A stretch of 39,109 nt of DNA, from positions 1 through 39,109 of the forward strand of contig JAHEBJ010000019.1 in NCBI GenBank assembly GCA_024642285.1, in the 5' to 3' direction. Positions 36,085 to 39,109 of the stretch are shown in pieces (the stretch's first letter is position 1; each line of letters begins with the position of its first letter). The notes under the pieces were generated by a model that was given only the letters and a program-made list of their open reading frames with translations, made no database searches and was not told the DNA's origin. The position numbers and the translations under genes were made by a program. This DNA is from Sphingobacteriales bacterium. Its GTDB lineage: Bacteria > Bacteroidota > Bacteroidia > Chitinophagales > Chitinophagaceae.

Positions 36085-36117
36085 CAAAGATAGGTTTCTT
36101 AAGTTTCTGCTCCAAAA
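36085..36117 (-). promoter_or_regulatory. Promoter of tRNA-Asp
   Basis: On the minus strand TTTTG (36117-36113) is followed after 20 bases by TATCTTTG (36092-36085), a full match to the Bacteroidota -33/-7 pattern TTTG ... TAnnTTTG. It lies about 50 bp upstream of the tRNA. A small CCCTT/AAGGG hairpin (36067-36080) falls at the start of the predicted leader. Confidence 0.65.
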
Positions 36118-36131
36118 CTTTTATAAAAAAA

Positions 36132-36162
36132 TTGTAACCCCTATTTTTACAAACTATCTTAC
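36132..36162 (+). promoter_or_regulatory. Candidate accA promoter
   Basis: TTG (36132-36134) followed after 20 bases by TATCTTAC (36155-36162) is a partial match to the Bacteroidota promoter pattern, with the same spacing as the divergent tRNA promoter. It lies 57 bp before the accA start. Confidence 0.3.
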
Positions 36163-36219
36163 AGTTCTAACTGAAATAATATTAAAACGCATTGACGAAC
36201 TAAATGCCAAATACTACAC

Positions 36220-37197
36220 ATGATTGAGTTAAAAAACCGACAGTTCCTCGATTTTGAAAAGCCTATCAAGGAGCTATACGACCAGATAGAACAACTTAAG
36301 ACTACTTCGGAGAAAAGCAAAACAAATATGAGTGGCGCCATCGCCATGCTGGAAGAGCGGATCATTGAAACCAAAAAACATATTACTTCTAATGTAACAC
36401 CATGGCAAAAGGTACAGTTGAGCCGCCACCCCGATCGTCCGTATACATTAAAGTACATACATAATATGTGTACCAATTTTATAGAATTGCATGGCGACAG
36501 AAACGTGAAAGACGATAAGGCAATGGTTGGTGGCTTTGCACAACTGGGCGGCGAAACCGTTATGATACTTGGTCAGCAAAAAGGATCGAACACAAAAACG
36601 AGGCAACTACGCAATTTCGGAATGGCCAATCCCGAAGGATATAGAAAAGCATTACGGTTAATGAAACTGGCTGAGAAATTTAATAAACCGGTAATTACGC
36701 TGATTGATACGCCCGGTGCTTACCCGGGTCTGGAAGCCGAAGAAAGAGGACAGGGAGAAGCTATTGCACGTAACATTTATGAAATGATCAGGCTTAAAGT
36801 TCCTGTGATATGTGTGATCATTGGAGAAGGAGCCAGCGGTGGTGCTTTAGGAATTGGTGTTGGCGACAGGGTTTTTATGATGGAAAATACCTGGTACACG
36901 GTTATTTCGCCTGAGAGCTGCAGCAGTATTCTTTGGCGCAGTTGGGACGAAAAAGAAAATGCAGCAGAGCAACTGAAACTTACAGGTGATGACATGCTTG
37001 GTTTTGGGTTGGTTGACGGAGTTATTCCCGAACCATTGGGTGGTACGCATTGGGATTACCAGGGCGCTGCCAATATTTTAAAAGAATACCTGCTGCCCGT
37101 CATCAAGGAATTGAAAGCTATAAATCCGGAGAAAAGAATTGAACAACGCATTGAAAAATTCGGGAAGATGGGATTTTGGGAAGAAACCGCCGAGTGA
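36220..37197 (+). CDS. accA: Acetyl-CoA carboxylase carboxyltransferase subunit alpha
   Basis: A 325-residue AccA of normal length. It forms with AccD the carboxyltransferase that moves the carboxyl group from biotin to acetyl-CoA, making malonyl-CoA for fatty acid synthesis. The N-terminal coiled-coil region ([21 protein letters not shown]) is followed by the crotonase-like core, with [46 protein letters not shown] and [32 protein letters not shown]. This is a housekeeping gene outside the xylan locus and marks its right border. Confidence 0.98.
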   Translation: MIELKNRQFLDFEKPIKELYDQIEQLKTTSEKSKTNMSGAIAMLEERIIETKKHITSNVTPWQKVQLSRHPDRPYTLKYIHNMCTNFIELHGDRNVKDDKAMVGGFAQLGGETVMILGQQKGSNTKTRQLRNFGMANPEGYRKALRLMKLAEKFNKPVITLIDTPGAYPGLEAEERGQGEAIARNIYEMIRLKVPVICVIIGEGASGGALGIGVGDRVFMMENTWYTVISPESCSSILWRSWDEKENAAEQLKLTGDDMLGFGLVDGVIPEPLGGTHWDYQGAANILKEYLLPVIKELKAINPEKRIEQRIEKFGKMGFWEETAE

Positions 37198-37248
37198 TAA
37201 ATTATCAATAACCGGGAAAATATTCGGGTACAAGGAAAAAATATAGGT

Positions 37249-38220
37249 ATGTTAAAAATTGGTGTAATTGGGGCAGGTCATTTAGGAAAATTCCATTTAA
37301 ATAATTGGGTAGAGATTGAGGGCGTTCAGGTAATTGGCTTTTGTGACACTGATGATGCTAATGCCGATCTGGTAGCTCAAAAATATAATATACCGCGTTT
37401 TACCGAAGTTGAAAAACTGGTAGATGCCTGCGATGCTTTGGATATTGTTGCACCAACTTCTTTTCATTTTGAACTTTGCGAACTGGCCATAAAGAAAGGC
37501 AAACATGTTTTTGTAGAAAAACCGTTGGCCAATACAATGGATGAAGCAAAAACATTGGTAAAACTGGCCAAAGAAGCAAATATCAAATTTCAGGTAGGGC
37601 ATGTTGAACGATTCAACCCTGCGTTTCTTGCATTAAAAGACCAGGTATTAGAACCGATGTTTATTGAAGTACACCGCCTGGCGCAATTCAATCCAAGAGG
37701 AACCGACGTGAGTGTGATACTGGATTTGATGATCCACGACATAGATATTATATTAAGCCTTGTAAAAAGCAACGTAAACTATATAAGTGCAAATGGCGTG
37801 GCGGTAATGAGCGACACACCTGATATTGCCAACGTTCGTATTGAGTTTGATAACGGTTGTGTGGCCAATCTTACCAGCAGCCGCATCTCCATGAAAAAAA
37901 TGCGTAAGATGCGCCTGTTTCAGAAAGACGCATATATAGGCATCGACTTTTTAGAGAAGAAGACAGAGATTATCCGTTTAAATGCCCCCGGCGACAGCAA
38001 CGTGTTTACTTTTGATATTGATACCAACAACGGTAAAAAAACAATTGCCATTGCCAATCCGCCGGTGGCAGAGGTAAATGCTATTAAGATGGAATTAGAA
38101 ATGTTCAGAGATGCCATTTCGAATAATACCGAAACACCTGTGAGTGTGGTGGATGGATTCAGAGCCATGGAAGTGGCTCACCAGATCTTAGAAAAGATTG
38201 CTAATGCTACGCATCAGTAA
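37249..38220 (+). CDS. Gfo/Idh/MocA-family oxidoreductase (cytoplasmic)
   Basis: A 323-residue NAD(P)-dependent oxidoreductase. The Rossmann motif GVIGAGHLGKFH is at 5-16, and the catalytic-lysine motif FVEKPLA is near residue 91. GHVERFNPAF (about 117-126) and LDLMIHDIDIIL (about 158-169) supply the substrate-site residues. No signal peptide is present, unlike the Tat-exported relative at 24045-25193. GHVERFNPA and MIHDID resemble UDP-sugar 3-dehydrogenases of envelope sugar pathways. The next gene is a polysaccharide-type glycosylphosphotransferase, so a role in nucleotide-sugar conversion is plausible, but the substrate is not known. It lies 51 bp after accA. Confidence 0.88.
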   Translation: MLKIGVIGAGHLGKFHLNNWVEIEGVQVIGFCDTDDANADLVAQKYNIPRFTEVEKLVDACDALDIVAPTSFHFELCELAIKKGKHVFVEKPLANTMDEAKTLVKLAKEANIKFQVGHVERFNPAFLALKDQVLEPMFIEVHRLAQFNPRGTDVSVILDLMIHDIDIILSLVKSNVNYISANGVAVMSDTPDIANVRIEFDNGCVANLTSSRISMKKMRKMRLFQKDAYIGIDFLEKKTEIIRLNAPGDSNVFTFDIDTNNGKKTIAIANPPVAEVNAIKMELEMFRDAISNNTETPVSVVDGFRAMEVAHQILEKIANATHQ

Positions 38221-38252
38221 TCTCTATTTTTTTATCATTCAGAATAACTTCA

Positions 38253-39109
38253 TTGAATCAACCCAGAATAGATATCAGATGGTATGCTTTAGGCGATTGT
38301 ATAGCAGCCGTCCTTTCCTGGGTAAGTTTTTATTTTATCCGTAAAACAATTATCCTCGAAGCCTGGGTGGTGGGTCCAAAATTTTACCTGGGCCTTTTTC
38401 TTTTTCCTGCAGCATGGCTTATTATTTATTACCTGGTGGGCAGTTACAAAACATTGTATCATAAATCGAGGCTGATCGAATTTTTTAATACCCTCTCTTA
38501 TTCCTTTTTCGGAAGTATCGTTATTCTGTTTTTATTTTTGATTTATGATGATACCGGAGATTACAATATATACTATAAGGAATTCCTTTCGCTGTGGGGT
38601 GTACAAACGATTATAACTTTTAGCCTAAGGCTGCTGTTTCTAAAAAAAATAAAATCGCAATTAAATGCCGGGACTGTTTATTTTAATACGTTGATCATTG
38701 GGTCGGGCAGCAATGCACTTAATCTGTACAATACTATTATCCACAACAAAGAAAAAACCGGTTTTAGAATTGCCGGTTATGTAAACGGCGATAACGGGAG
38801 CAGTTTGCCTGATACAGTAAATAATTTTGGAAGCGTAACCGATATTGATACCGTTATTGAGAACAATAAAATTGAAGAAATTATCATTGCCGTTGAGAAA
38901 AAAGAAAGAGACCAGCTGGAAAAAATTCTGCAGGAGCTTAGTAACAAAGAAGTCAATATTAAATTAACCGCCGACACAGTTGATATCATCAGCGGATCAG
39001 TAAAAACAAATAATGTACTCGGCGTACCGCTCATCGAACTGCAGAGTGGACTGATGCCGCAATGGCAACAGAACATCAAACGGCTGATTGATATCAGCGC
39101 AAGTATTTT
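38253..39109 (+). CDS. Polyprenyl glycosylphosphotransferase, N-terminal part (cut by window edge)
   Basis: The frame is open from a TTG at 38253 to the right edge (285 full codons). The TTG start gives LNQPRIDIRWYALGD as the first residues, and no suitable ATG precedes it. Four hydrophobic segments are visible (about 11-30, 44-65, 81-105 and 119-135). A Rossmann-like CoA-binding-type domain follows (NTLIIGSGSNALNLYNTII), as in WcaJ/EPS-type initiating sugar transferases. The start of the catalytic part (WQQNIKRLIDISASIF) is just reached. It should transfer a sugar phosphate to undecaprenyl phosphate at the inner membrane to begin polysaccharide synthesis. It starts 32 bp after the oxidoreductase gene. 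Confidence 0.8.
   Translation, partial: MNQPRIDIRWYALGDCIAAVLSWVSFYFIRKTIILEAWVVGPKFYLGLFLFPAAWLIIYYLVGSYKTLYHKSRLIEFFNTLSYSFFGSIVILFLFLIYDDTGDYNIYYKEFLSLWGVQTIITFSLRLLFLKKIKSQLNAGTVYFNTLIIGSGSNALNLYNTIIHNKEKTGFRIAGYVNGDNGSSLPDTVNNFGSVTDIDTVIENNKIEEIIIAVEKKERDQLEKILQELSNKEVNIKLTADTVDIISGSVKTNNVLGVPLIELQSGLMPQWQQNIKRLIDISASI

Overview
The window looks like a chromosomal segment of a Bacteroidota bacterium, probably a soil or plant-litter member of the Chitinophagaceae or a relative. The reasons are a SusC/SusD pair, promoter-like TAnnTTTG boxes, A-rich rather than Shine-Dalgarno start regions, and AT-rich DNA. The family-level placement is inference. No mobile element, CRISPR array, rRNA gene or broken gene was seen.

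Positions 1-35940 are one large glucuronoxylan-utilisation locus made of two divergent gene trains that meet at a 659-bp control region (14158-14816). The left train is on the minus strand: SusC, SusD, xylulokinase, xylose isomerase, an SSS symporter, a GH10 xylanase, a GPH-family symporter, a GH43 enzyme without a signal peptide, and the first half of mannonate dehydratase (uxuA), which runs off the left edge. It covers outer-membrane uptake, inner-membrane transport and cytoplasmic sugar assimilation.

The right train is on the plus strand, with 14 closely spaced genes. It starts with a LacI-type regulator, then GH67 and GH115 alpha-glucuronidases flanking an SDR, and a GH3 beta-xylosidase with a PA14 insert. 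Next come five genes that read as a sugar-acid module: a Tat-exported glucose-fructose-oxidoreductase-like enzyme, an IlvD/Edd sugar-acid dehydratase, an SMP-30 lactonase lipoprotein, a GntP permease and an FAH-family dehydratase. The train ends with a second GH10 xylanase, a SIAE-type esterase, a NodB-fold deacetylase and a second GH43. Most of the glycan-active products carry export signals. A strong hairpin terminator closes the train.

The enzymes together can debranch acetylated glucuronoxylan, cut the backbone, import the pieces, and burn xylose through XylA/XylB. The five-gene module suggests a second oxidative route in which xylose is oxidised to a lactone and hydrolysed in the periplasm, the aldonate is imported, and it is dehydrated twice to alpha-ketoglutarate semialdehyde. 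Two identical 14-bp copies of a LacI-style palindrome, one near the probable susC promoter and one ending one base before the lacI start codon, suggest joint control of both arms by the LacI protein.

To the right of the terminator the content is housekeeping or envelope-related: tRNA-Asp(GTC) on the minus strand, accA, a Gfo/Idh-family oxidoreductase, and the start of a polyprenyl glycosylphosphotransferase that runs off the right edge from a TTG start.
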